A stretch of 64,000 nt of DNA from Spongilla lacustris (lineage: Eukaryota > Porifera > Demospongiae > Spongillida > Spongillidae): positions 6,671,505-6,735,504 of the forward strand of contig OX442423.1 in assembly GCA_949361645.1 (NCBI GenBank). The letters run 5' to 3'. A program made the position numbers and the translations under genes. The notes under the pieces are model-generated. The model ran no database searches, was not told the DNA's origin, and saw only the letters and a program-made list of their open reading frames with translations. This document shows, one piece after another, positions 31,385-42,625 of the stretch (position 1 is its first letter; each line of letters begins with the position of its first letter).

Positions 31385-33670
31385 GCGGGGGGGGGGGGGG
31401 GGGGGGGGGGGCGGGAGGATAAAGAGATAACTAGGTACCAATTTATTAACTTTACCTATTGAGGCCGGAAAATAAGATTTCTCACGTGCTTTGCCAAAGA
31501 AGCAGGCACACAAACCGACGAGCAGCCAGCAGCAAAGGCAACAGGATACACAACATGCTGTCGTTATCACGAGAATAATCCACCAACTAAAGTCGTACGG
31601 TTTGACAAACGGAGAGACGGTAGGTGCTGGTTCGATAGTAGGTTTGACTAGCGAAGACGTGGAAAGTGCTGGTCCTGTATACCAGTGATATTTGATACAA
31701 ATCACACCCCTGCATGCCCTAATGTGTGATTCAATATTCTGTATAGTATACCAGTAAAGAATTTGATAGAGATATAGTATAAAGTTTCGTACCTAAGTTA
31801 TCTCGAATAGTTGTGTTTGGGAGTATTAACACTCTGCTGCTCAGAGTACTGACGGTAACCAAGAAAGTATACAGATAATCGTTCTCCGTGACATTAACAC
31901 AGCCCATTCTCGTAGATGATGACAGAAGGACGGTGCCTAAGTAGAATGGCTCGAGAGCTATACGAGTTCAGCATATATGGGGGGGGGGGGGGGAATTATG
32001 TCTGCATGTGCCGAGTGGTATGCAGTCCATTTAAATACCTTGGCCTTGATCCGTGAGGTTGTATGCTTGGATGTTGAAGATAATCGTTCTCACAAAGATT
32101 GGATCCTCAACGGAGAGGCACACCATTAACCAGTATGTAGCATCTTCCAGCTTCACGGTAACGTCTGTTTGATTGACCAACGTAACATGCATGCATTACT
32201 GAATTCTGATGGTAAGTATACATATCTAGTCCTATAATATAATTATAATTATTATTATTATAATGATATATTGTATGCACATGAAGCTTACAATTGATGT
32301 TCACTATCACACTTGGTGATTGACCAACGGAGTAGTCACCATACGATGGGAAGATGTGTAAATTCAAAATTTTGTCATCCTTTGAGACGTTCACGTCAGT
32401 GATCCTGATTATCACTGGTACCCTTTGCTTGTCGGTGGGAAACAACACTGCCAGCTGTTCAACAACGTAGTCAACACCTTAATTATCAAGTAAAAGGAAC
32501 TTTGAAGCATATAAGGGTAGATAATACAGATATTTTTTTCAAATGGCAGCAAAATATAAGTATTGCATAAGTTTAATTAAGCACACAAACATTGATGTAT
32601 ATATAATAATAATATTATATAATAATAATAAATGTACACCTGGTTGGATTAAAGTAGACAAATATGAAATATGGGACTAGAAATTCATGCACGTGCACAT
32701 AATATACACTGATAAGCATCCTTTTCAAAGACACACACATGCAACACTCTTAAAAATGTTAAAATATCCACAGGGTTACTTATAATATGCTTTTGCCCTA
32801 CTGATTATTTGTGTATACCTGCTTGGATCGAAGGTGAAGTGTAGGGTGTTAGGTCCTGCAGCATTAGGGTGAAATTGTACCCGACCTTCTGGTTGTTGTC
32901 CTTGACCACGTAGACCTCGATGGTGCCCACGTCTTCGTTAACTGTTACCGTTTGGTTCTCAAAACTCACCGTGAATGCTGCACGCAAGGTGTACGATATG
33001 GAATTTTTGTTGCTCAGTTTCGACCATGCATGCCTGCGTATATACATGCAAAACGTACGATAGATGCTGTCGATGGACATAATAGAAACGCCCATAGATA
33101 CGGTAACAGTGGTGTGCCCGCTGTCTGCTACGCTCAATACGATGAGGAAGCATTCTTGTCGTTCGCTCTCGTTTTTGTTAAAGATGCCAACATTTAGCTT
33201 TATCGGAAGAGTCGGCGTACTTGGAGAAATGAAAACCAGTAGTGGCGAGTTGTTGAAATCGCTACCTGCACCGGAAGAACAACATATATATTATTATAAT
33301 ACAATATAATGTACATAATGCGTTGTTCAAATACATCAAGCGTGCTTACTATCTGCCGGGTAGCATCCAGTCGGTAAAGTAAGCGAGTTTGAATTTTGTG
33401 AGTTATATTGAGTATAGGTCATTGGTGTGACCCTAAGTGTGATGTTACTCGAAATTGTTCCGCCCGTCCATAAGACTGCGACGCTTATGTAGCCATCTAG
33501 CCGCGATCCACTGTAGTCATTTTCGGTCCATTGTACCGTTAGAGCTTCGAAGGATAGGCGAGACCGCGAGGCTCAATCGACCGTTTTGAAAATTTACATA
33601 TTTACACTGACTCACCGGAAACTTGAGGAAGAACTACCACTACAAAGACAAGACCGCCCACAATGGACAT
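31308..33670 (-). CDS. Calx-beta-like type I membrane protein, copy A (intact, 8 exons)
   Basis: The exons on the minus strand are 33670..33616, 33571..33350, 33265..32819, 32477..32292, 32164..32039, 31957..31793, 31674..31456 and 31336..31308: 1449 nt, 482 aa plus stop. All seven introns are GT-AG and phase 1. Residues 1-18 (MSIVGGLVFVVVVLPQVS) form a signal peptide. Residues 94-150 look like the second half of a Calx-beta domain. FTVSFENQTVTVNEDVGTIE (about 187-206) through residue 303 looks like a complete one, with RVPVIIRITDVNV and SVGQSPSVIVNI. A Pro/Thr/Ser stalk precedes a transmembrane helix (about 431-460) with eight cysteines, then a short tail rich in charged residues. It is probably a surface receptor or adhesion protein; the ligand is unknown. 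In exon 3 an 81-nt stretch (33061-32981) also has GT-AG phase-1 borders and could be an extra intron. Confidence 0.75.
31346..31415. repeat. G homopolymer in the last intron of copy A
   Basis: About 57 G interrupted by two C. On the minus strand it is a C-run placed just upstream of the GCAG acceptor of the terminal exon. The homologous tracts are about 34 bp in copy B and 23 bp in copy C. Confidence 0.85.
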
Positions 33671-34513
33671 TTTAAAATTGCCCTACTTAGATTACCGCAG
33701 ATAGTGGAGATATACATGCATATATATGAGGTAATAATACAAAATGCCCCACGTGATCCGCCCTGCGTCAAGCGATGTACATGTATGACATCAAAAATCA
33801 CATGAAACAAAAAATTAATGAAATTCATTTGAGGTTAATTCAATTTATATGCTGTCCGCCATCTTGGTGCTCAAGAACGGTATGGGCAATGGACCTTTTC
33901 ATTTAAGGGCGCAAGGAATGCAATTAGTATTAATTACACGTAACGTCAACATCCGGAGTACGCGTGTGTTGGCTTAGTTGGCTTCAAACTCTTTGAGATT
34001 TGAGGTAAGAATGATGAATGCAGTATGGAGGATCCCTCCAGGTACATGCTGTGATCATGCTTCGCATTCTCGTTCAACGTTTCTGAAGGATGGCGTCTAG
34101 TGAATGCATTAGCGAAAAACCCAGCCCTTCGGCTGAACTAACAAAAGACGAAGCATACCCGGAGCATAACTAAATGAGTCCATTCCATGCCCATGGCATT
34201 CTAAAAGTGCGCACTGTCACACCTACGCAGGCAAATGGATATGATGGTAGATTCCAGGAAGCAATAGTGCTCTAACTGCTCTTCATCTCACATAAAAAAG
34301 TATTCGTGACAAGCTACCACTGTAACAAGGAACTGAAAAACGCACTCGGCGGATGTAATCCGGATGTAACGTCACTTGTAATTATGACGTCACGTTGACG
34401 CGCAAACATTCCAGGGCCTTTTAAGCATGGCATGGACTCTTGGAAACGAGGTGGTAGTATGGTAAAGGTGAGTTCTCTACATGTATTATTCCTATTTCTT
34501 ACATTTCCTGTAG
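33671..34513. other. 5' flank of the copy A membrane-protein gene
   Basis: No gene recognised. It should hold the minus-strand promoter. A GTGAGT...TTTCCTGTAG pair (about 34469-34513) looks like an intron just before the integrase-like frame. Confidence 0.4.
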
Positions 34514-34705
34514 GTATTTAGTACTGGTACTAAGGTTCTGTGGAAGAACATGAGAAACTCACATTGGATGGGAGGAAAAATGGATACAAAGTGGCAAGGT
34601 CCTTACGAAGTTGTCCAAAGTTTAAGCAAAGGACGTTACAAATTGAAGTCATCTAATATTTTGATAAAGGCTTACACAATAGCTTTTGCTGAAAGAGTTT
34701 CTTGA
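34514..34705 (+). pseudogene. Integrase C-terminal fragment, copy A
   Basis: Sixty-three codons read VFSTGTKVLWKNMR, then a GGKMDTKWQGPYEVV block, then LSKGRYKLK, before TGA. This matches the small C-terminal barrel of Ty3/Gypsy-type integrases and host genes derived from them (G-x-K-V-L...G-G-K-x...W-x-G-P-Y-x-h...G-x-Y-x-L). No catalytic core is nearby, so it is a fragment. The same frame recurs at 45720-45911 and, inverted, near 60680-60869. Confidence 0.65.
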
Positions 34706-34869
34706 ACCAATAAAAGTGGGTATATGATTATTGCACAGTATGCTATGTAGTGAAATAGTTAAACAATGTATTTTTCTTGTACTTAGAAGGGACCCCAATC
34801 AATGACAGGAAACAGTTGAGTAGAATTCAGCAGTGTTCTGTCTGCCAGATGATGGTGACTGGGTGCAGC

Positions 34870-35080
34870 AGCTGGGGATGATGGTGGGTGATGATGGCAA
34901 TGGTGGTCAATATGATGGTGGCAATGATGGTGATGGTGATCATGATATTGATGGTAATGGTGATTATGATAGTGATCATGTTGATGGTGGTGATGATGGT
35001 GATCATGATGATGGTGGTGATATTGGCGATCATGATGATGGTGGTGATCATGAGGATGGTGGGTGGTGATGGTGTACCTG
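34870..35080. repeat. GAT/GGT trinucleotide-type tract, copy A
   Basis: Irregular GATGGTGATGATGGTGATCATG units. Repetitive Asp/Gly or Met/Val open frames here are not supported as genes, although one frame runs into a non-repetitive stretch (35085-35289) of unknown meaning. Confidence 0.85.
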
Positions 35081-35549
35081 CAGATGTCACCAAAGGAGAT
35101 GCATATGGTAATGAACCCTTAGATAGTGGTGTGTTGCAGAGGAAATCATTGTTTGTGATGCACATCATCAACAAGAAGAATTGTATTTACCGCAACTGTT
35201 ATGTTTGTGATGCTCAGGAGCTGACTTATAACCATACATCTCATATCAACAGAGGGAATCATAAAGTCATCATTCGGTGCTTTTATTAGGAGAAATGTAC
35301 TATTTAAGCTCAAATGGACCATTTATGGCAGGGTATGTATATATGAGGCCAGGGATCATTGTTATGACAATGGAAGTGTTGCAGTTGAAAGATTGCTCTT
35401 CCTCAATACTGATGAAGTAGTGTTAGTGATGGAGCATCACATAGATTCAATATTCTACCTATACCTGTTAGTACTGACATGGTTGGTAACAATTCAAATG
35501 TGAATTGCTTGGCTTATTACTTCACCATGGAAACAATTTCTAATGCAAG

Positions 35550-35900
35550 GATCTCATGAGAATAGTAATATCATAGACTCCTATATATGGCAAAATTTCG
35601 AATCAAAGGAGATGGGAACTGTTTTATCAGAAGTATATTGCACAGCTTCAAATGGGGTCAAAAGATGACTATCAAGAGGTTCTTCTTCTAGTAACTTCTC
35701 ATATGTCCCATAATTACTGACCATGCACGCTTACTAGACAATAATGTGATGATGAAAATGTACTCAATGCAAACAAGGATGCAGTGGATGGGTGCATGGA
35801 CAACAGATATAGTGCAGCTGCTTCCACGCTCAGTACAACCATTTAACAGGGGCACCTATACCAGTGGAGCATCAGTATGTTATTAAATAGTTAGCATAAC
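35550..35900 (+). pseudogene. Possible OTU-like protease remnant, copy A
   Basis: One frame at about 35589 reads FRIKGDGNCFIRSILHSF. It resembles the catalytic Asp/Cys block of OTU cysteine proteases (D-G-N-C-x-F-R-S/A). The frame closes soon after, and the rest of the domain is not clear. OTU domains do occur in some transposon-derived genes with integrase pieces, as here. A near-identical copy is at about 46800. Confidence 0.35.
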
Positions 35901-36239
35901 ACATGGTACATCGCACGAGACCTACATCCGTGTTCAAAAGGAAAGCCCCACCCACATGACACCATGCAGATGATTTATTCAGATGGAATCAGCAAATATA
36001 AACACCAATATGAATGAATAATGAATTACATTTAAAATTTTAAATTCGCCTAATAGGTCTAATAACTCCACACTGGTATCATAAAGAGTAGGATATATAT
36101 TGTGGAATGTAAGATATTAATTGATTTACATCATACATGATTATGATACACGAATAAATAAAACACACTAACTACAAAGTTATGTTTAGGAACTAGTACT
36201 ACATGTATCACCCTCCTGGATGATATATCTTAAGAGGAG

Positions 36240-36400
36240 AGACCGGGCATTGGCCCGCACTAATGTTAAGTTCAGGCGGCCATACAAGTTAGAGACCACC
36301 TTGGACTTGGGGGTGTCGGTCCTTGTGGCAAGGAGTGAAGCAAGTCTTGAGAAAGCTTAGACAGCTTCTCTGCCCCAAGCTCCATATGATTCCAAATAAA
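36240..36400 (-). pseudogene. Non-LTR retroelement tail, copy A
   Basis: Minus-strand sequence homologous to 47395-47604 in copy B, where it reads ESYGAWGREAVQAFSRLASL. In copy A a stop interrupts it (TAG replaces TGG near 36358). It belongs to the same family as the tail at 25334-25659. Confidence 0.55.
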
Positions 36401-36687
36401 ATTAATTACACAGATTAATGTTGACGACTGAATAAAACTGGGAAACTGTACTCATGTCAATACAGAGTTGTCTGAATTAAGTATGCATGTTTTTATGTGT
36501 CAGTGTTGTAAGAGTTGGTTTATTGTGGGGAGTGTTAAACATAACATTATATATTATTTCACCATAGGAAGCCATGCATGTAAGTAACCTATTCTACTCT
36601 GTGAAGGCTTACACTCTAGACCGAGTACCACGTCAATTCTTTGTTTTGACGGGAACGCCAGACTAGCTTTGTATAATAAGCAACCGA

Positions 36688-36915
36688 TCATACATGGATA
36701 AAGCATGGCTTCATTCCCATGCCAAAATAGCATGCCCAGAAGTTCCTAAGACCTAATTTTAAAATACGAAATGCAATTATGTACTTACCTTTGCACGCGT
36801 TCTGCCGGCTGCCATCAGCGCTGTCATGGCAGGCAGAGATGTTCTTCACTTTGTCCGTCTCATTGGCTATATGACCAGGGTATTGTAGTACATGTGTAGT
36901 TCCAACATGATACAT
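36688..36915 (-). other. Conserved open frame of unknown identity, copy A
   Basis: Seventy-five codons on the minus strand. A GTAAGT donor follows ACGCGTGCAAAG, so only the first 42 or so codons, from MYHVGTTHV to RQNACK, could be an exon. It is unchanged in copy B (47901-48128). I do not recognise it, and no partner exon was found. Confidence 0.2.
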
Positions 36916-37048
36916 GCACGAAGGATTGCCCGGTCATATCTGCTATAGCAGTGAAGTAGTCAACCAACAATCTACCTGTCTTGGGTGGATAAAGTATCCC
37001 AGGGCAGGTTGAATCATCCTAGGATAATCTATCCCTTCGGATGAAAGG

Positions 37049-37051
<3 letters not shown>

Positions 37052-37079
<28 letters not shown>
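37052..37079. repeat. G homopolymer, copy A
   Basis: A run of about 29 G. In copy B the run is about 22 G (48264-48286). Confidence 0.85.
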
Positions 37080-38540
37080 TACACGTGTTTTACTGTATAG
37101 TGGAGGATACGCGGTATATACTTCGAATGCATATAACGGGCGTATCTACTCTGGTACTCTTGTTATACACAATTAAATAGCTGTAGAACGCACGATACAC
37201 ATCGTGTATAACGTGAGCGTACATTCTGCATACGCTTGTTATACACAACGATTATACATGTATAACGCGTGAGACATTAAGCGGAAAACGAGTGTACGCA
37301 TACAGGTGTGATCACTATGAAATCACGTGGATCGATCACGCAGGTGGCAGCTAGCAACTTCCACTCATTTACAGCGGTCTTCAAAGAAGCTAAGATTTAT
37401 TATATCAGTATCGATTCGCTGGACTTCCTCATCGAAGTTTTGTACTTGTGTGGGTCGCTATATATACCGTATTGGTCCGTATAATGATAGGTAAGTAAGA
37501 TACATGTAACTATTGTATATTGACCGTTGTATTTCGTGCTTTGTAGCGTGGAAAACTGCGCTATAGAGCTTATACCCGATATATATATAAGAGAGTGCAC
37601 AGGTAAGACAAAGGTTTGGATCCTTTATCGTTAACAGGCTGCACTGTATTCATTTTGATATCACACAACTGACACAAGATATAACTTGCAATATTAATGA
37701 TGGTTATGGGACAATATGCGGTGATAAACGGAAGGCATCGGAAGGCATACATTAAAAACTGTGCTCAAGAGTTATACTGCATGGTTGATTATAGCTATAA
37801 TTGCAATACACTATAGCTCAAGCAGTGCCACATTTTGTGGAGTCAGTTGGCTATAAATGTTATCTGAATAAATAAAAATGGGTAGTAATTGGAATTAGAA
37901 GGCAATTGTAGTGTAATCAATGGTTGAAGGATGAAATATATATCACACTACACTGACTACAGTATGTATTGGGCTATGACATCATCATTTCAACCCTTGT
38001 TTCTTACAAAATAAATGTACACCTGTGAAACTGAAAGGCTGTGGAAATAGGTTGCTTTGTCTAGGATAGAACCTTCATAAACAATTATTATTTAGTACTG
38101 TTAACGGCAGAAGCGCAAGGTTTCATTTCATTACATGTAGTGAGACACTTATTCATTATTTTAGAGGCAGGCACACTCCCGCACTGGCCGAGAAGTCTTC
38201 AGAAGTTGATTGATCCTCACATCCTTCACCTTGAATCGAGAAGGTTTCATTGCTAATTGCTACACTAGACAGTAGCATGCATGCAGATGACCGAGATTGC
38301 AAACTATAGCAGTTGCAAATTCATTGTTGTATGCACAAATATAACCGTTTGTAAATTTTTGACGATTCCCGGTTAAATAGCTGAAAAAACTGACGGTTCG
38401 GTGATTCACAGACAACATTACGTCATGCATCTTTTCTGGCGGTCACGGACACGGTCAGGCCAACCGTATAGGCTGATTTGCCGGTTTTCACGGTTGCATG
38501 ACGGCAAACCGCGGCATCACTGCCCAAAAGTATTGATTTA
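37080..38540. other. Copy A right part, unassigned
   Basis: TATA/CG-containing unique sequence shared with copy B. In copy B a + strand frame at 48626-48700 reads MDFLIEVFVLVWVAIYTVLV before a GTAAGT donor, a possible transmembrane exon. Copy A lacks both the ATG and one T there, so I do not call a gene. Confidence 0.35.
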
Positions 38541-38879
38541 AGGCTTCAAAGTTTTTGGGTTCCTCGTCGGGGTCTGCGGCGGAGCCCCAGGAGCCACCCC
38601 TTAGCTATAAGTGTTACAAGAAGTTTCGTTCACAGTCTCACTTACGTGTAATCACAATAATATATGCCCCGACGCGGCGCTGTCCCAAAAAATTCTATTC
38701 CTGCGACGCAATGCGATTCGACAAACCACACCTACACCACGCACGATACTCAGCAATTGTCATGATTGCCGAGTCCAATCAAATTAATCAAATTGTTGTC
38801 TATCAAATTAATTAAATCTTATCAAGGTATACAAGCCAAACGTGGAAAAATCGCAATGCATGTATTATACAATAAGCTA

Positions 38880-39697
38880 GGAATGAACTATAACACATGG
38901 AATAACTGACATGTTATTCAGGTACAATAGTTTGGTCAATGCACTATCAACATTTCTGTCAATGGTACATGTAGATCCATGAATATCACCATCATGCATA
39001 TTTTACTAGATCCAATAAATCTTACAACATGAGGATAGCTGTTTGTGGACCTTTCATTCTTGGGATAGCTGCTTCTTCCCCCATGTAAAAGCAGGTATTT
39101 CTAAATTTGCTCCATTTCAAAATAACATCATCAGTGATAGTGATGTCACGGTCAGCAAGTACTGTCATAGATATTATACTTATCTAAGCATAATATCTAT
39201 GGTACAACATTGATTTCTCCATCTGATTCATTCATGTTCACTATACCATCATTCCCACCTGTCTCCTTGTCATTCTGTTCACCACCATCATTCCGATCAC
39301 CATCTTCTATAACTTCCAATCAGAGTCTCTTCTGAAGTTCAGATAAATTACGCTTGGTCCTCTTCTTCTTCTTTCTTTCCTGCAATCTTGCAATATTGCT
39401 GCTGAAGGAATTCCCTGTAAGTTTATGTGCCGTGGGAAACACACTACGAACGATCAGGGTACAAGGGACTTCTATATAATTAAGCAATCTTATTATAATC
39501 ATTCTCAACTTACCTAATACAAAATGTTCGTTACATATTCTTGCACCGATTCCGAGAATCCACTTCTCTCGTCGAACCGCCGCTATCCATCGAGCCCTTT
39601 TCTCGACGATCCGATAGGTTGTAAAGCTTAAAAAACGAAGCACAAGTTTTTTGCCAACCTAATTACTGCAACTAACGACAACGCAGTGATTCATCAT
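38880..39697 (-). pseudogene. THAP / DDE_Tnp_4-type transposase remnant, copy B
   Basis: The THAP exon (39697..39514) starts MMNHCVVVSCSN and is interrupted by TAG at the position where copy A encodes Tyr. After the stop the frame is good: RARWIAAVRREKW, then RICNEHFVLG at the GTAAGT donor, which gives the W and the C-x2-H of the THAP finger. The next exon encodes a basic ERKKKKRTKR stretch. About 190 bp of transposase sequence present in copy A is replaced by a short hairpin at about 39166-39202. Confidence 0.6.
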
Positions 39698-40086
39698 GAC
39701 GCCTTTAGACACGATACCAAGATTTGTTGTCCACGTGCATACCCCACCATACAGTAGAACCTTTCCCACCAGTGGGTGTGGTCTATCGTGACCTTAATTC
39801 ACACCTTTCTGTGGTATACACATCAGTGAATATTTTGGAAGTGCAATACATGTACATGTAAGCAGCCTGTGAATAAATGTCGTTACCACGGATATATAGT
39901 TTAATCGCTTCACTGAGCAATGATTAAATTGCTAATTCCCGGAAGAGTGTTTTCCTTTGAAATCGAAGCCGCCCGGATCAGGTGACTCCCGGTCGCTGTA
40001 TATATCCCAGGATACAGTGACCGGGGGTGGGATAGGGTGACCCTGGTGTTAGTAATCTATTGTATTAAAACTTACCTGGTCCGGTA

Positions 40087-40144
40087 CCCTAACCCTAACC
40101 CTTGTAAACTAACCTTATAACCCTAACCCTAACCCTAACCCTAA
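40087..40144. repeat. Interstitial telomere-like repeat, copy B
   Basis: Two blocks of CCCTAA units separated by TTGTAAACTAACCTTATAA. On the minus strand this is TTAGGG, the metazoan telomere repeat. Confidence 0.85.
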
Positions 40145-40455
40145 GCGGCTTCGCTTGAATCCAGCTTATGGGCGCCCGCAAATCACGAAATTGGGTGAAA
40201 GTCGTATCTGTGTAACCGCCCTTATGGGCGCCAGCTAATTACGATAGAGGGTGAATCAAGCTCCGCTGACAATTAGAAATTATGCATTTAGATATCTGCA
40301 GCTCACTGTTTTGCTGTCTTATACGGACTATAGTGTAATGAATATTCATTGTATAAGCGTAAACTAAACCTACATATATTGCCATAAGAGATTATGATCG
40401 GAAATATAGGGAGTCACCGTATCTCGTATGGGTCATCGTATCCAAGGATGGTATG

Positions 40456-40500
40456 ACCCCCCCCCCCCCCCCCTCCCCCCCCCCCCCCCTCCCCCCCCCC
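40456..40500. repeat. C homopolymer tract, copy B
   Basis: C runs interrupted by single T. The same position in copy C (53203-53230) is a pure run of about 28 C. Confidence 0.85.
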
Positions 40501-42529
40501 TGGTCATTGTATCTTAGGATCCAGTGACCCGGGATTCTAGGATACCATGGGGTCACAGAAAAGCTGGAGGAAGGGCTCAGATGGTATGAACTGGAGGAAG
40601 GGCTCATTTGTGCAACTATGGCCTTGTCTTTTTTTATCTTTTTTCTAGGCATTTAGTAGCTGGACCATGTGTTTGGTTTCCATACTGTGTGTGAGCCCAA
40701 CCTTGGTAGAGATTAATCCCATACCCATTGTGGTCTTCAATATAGCATAGTTGTAGACCTTAATTATAGCATAGTAGTTTATAACTGTTGTCTGCTTGCG
40801 TTCCACAGCATTCCATTATTGTTTTTGCTGTTATAAATCAGTGCAAGAAATTATAGAGGGTATTGGTACTGAATAATACTGATCAGTGACTTCCGTGTTA
40901 CATTTTCTTAGCCTTGTCTTGGCCTGTCAATATTATGCTCATTACCAATAAATTTGCTTACAGTTTCTCTCCCCGCCCCTCCCCCCACCCTCCCCCAATT
41001 CTGCATGCTTATAGTTTCTCAGAATAGTCCATAGGAATCCTCAATCTGCCTACAGCAATTTCTCTGAATCTATGAATATTTCCATATTCATCTATAGTGG
41101 GAACATGTACATGTAGCATATACATATAGGAGCAGTGATATTCATTTTGTTGTTACAGTGCAGTACAGTGTTCTGTGGCGTTAAATAATTAGTCCTCATG
41201 TGAACTAAACGATAAGGTCCTTGGAGCACCACCTCTGCCATATATTGATGGGTGTAAACTGGGGGACCTTGTGATTGGTCGAATACAAATACTTGGGGGG
41301 GGGGGGTTCTAACAGCTAAAGATGACCTGCTGGCGAAATAAAATCAATTTAATGGTTAATTAATATTGATAAAAGTCTCAAGACCCATATTCATTTCAAT
41401 CAAACATGATTTCTCCCTCCCTCTGTCATTCATGTTCATGATCATAATCTGTCCCAGCTTTACATTAGATGTTCATATGGTGTAAGAACTACATGTATGT
41501 CCAACTCCATACAAATAATAACCATGTGAACAAACTGTGTTTTCATATTGTCCATCTTCGCATTACAAGTTAGTGCTACTTTGGTGACCATATGAGTTCG
41601 TTAGCGTTCATATTGGATATAGTCAATTGGTGTATTTTTTAACCCTGAGTGAATTGTTATTCACACCCACATGCATAAACAACTTCCTTTGTAAGGAAAT
41701 TCATATGATTTGCGTCAAGAGAAATGCCAAATTACATGTAAAAAGGGTGACGAACACATAAATAGTGGGATTACTGGTATGCTGGACAATCATTCAGCCC
41801 TGCTAGCAAGTCCTTTATGTGAAAAGTACCTTACTGCACAGAGGGAATTGACCTGATCCGATGCTTGTTGCATTTGTTTCGACAGTTCCTGGCCCAACTA
41901 AAATACCTCTTACTTTTAAGTCATGCATATGTTCGGCACATCAATGATGTTTGTTTGATGCATGGTGATGTATTTTCTTCCCCATGCATGCACCCAAACA
42001 ATAAGAGGACAAACCCAGTTGAGCTGCTTCAATTGTACATTACTTTTGACCTTCTTGAGCCTGCTATTGCCTTGGCCATAGCTACAATCCTGCAACACTT
42101 AGGTGCTATTAGACCTTTATTTTTGCCTTAATCTCTTCGTTCTTATATCTACAGCTATACATATATAGAATCAGTCTACTAGTGATCTATGTCTCATTAA
42201 CAAATTGTGAGGATTAAGGCATTAATCAACTATTGCTGTGTAGCCTTTTAACTCTAAGACATGACATGACATGACAGTGCGTGCTAAATAATGCTATATC
42301 AACCATAAGTGAAATAAAATGCATGTGTACACGTACTCATATACACAGTACATGAGAGGCATAAAGGGAATCAATACAGGTAAATAGCATGTGGAAATGG
42401 GCTCTATGATTCTGGCCTACTGCTGAGCAATTTTGTACTCTTCCAACTGCACTACCTCAATAACACCGCATCTCCACCTGAAATTAGATAGAGAACATGT
42501 GTACATGACAGTTAGTCATACAGTATTTC

Positions 42530-42586
42530 TTACTCATTGTATCGTTCATCATTACGTTCTGAAAAACGGTGTATGCGTGTGTGGGG

Positions 42587-42625
<39 letters not shown>

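Larger units (their letters stand above)
27493..38776. repeat. Tandem segment copy A (about 11.3 kb)
   Basis: The segment begins near TTAAATCTTATCAAGGTATA and ends near ATGATTGCCGAGTCCA. It is repeated in the same order and orientation by copy B and, with rearrangements, copy C. From about 31500 to 38500 it matches copy B almost base for base. Its left 3.5 kb differs more, with indels. Confidence 0.92.

Noticed and set aside
31262..31462. Poly-proline C-terminus of the membrane protein
   Set aside because: A GTAAAG donor before the C-run and an acceptor after it give a short charged terminal exon that keeps phase 1 and total length divisible by three, so the C-run is better read as intron.
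34827..35289. Met/Val/Ile-rich or Asp/Gly-rich protein over the GAT tract (also 46036-46498 and 60178-60712)
   Set aside because: Trinucleotide-type repeats read open on both strands; composition follows the repeat.
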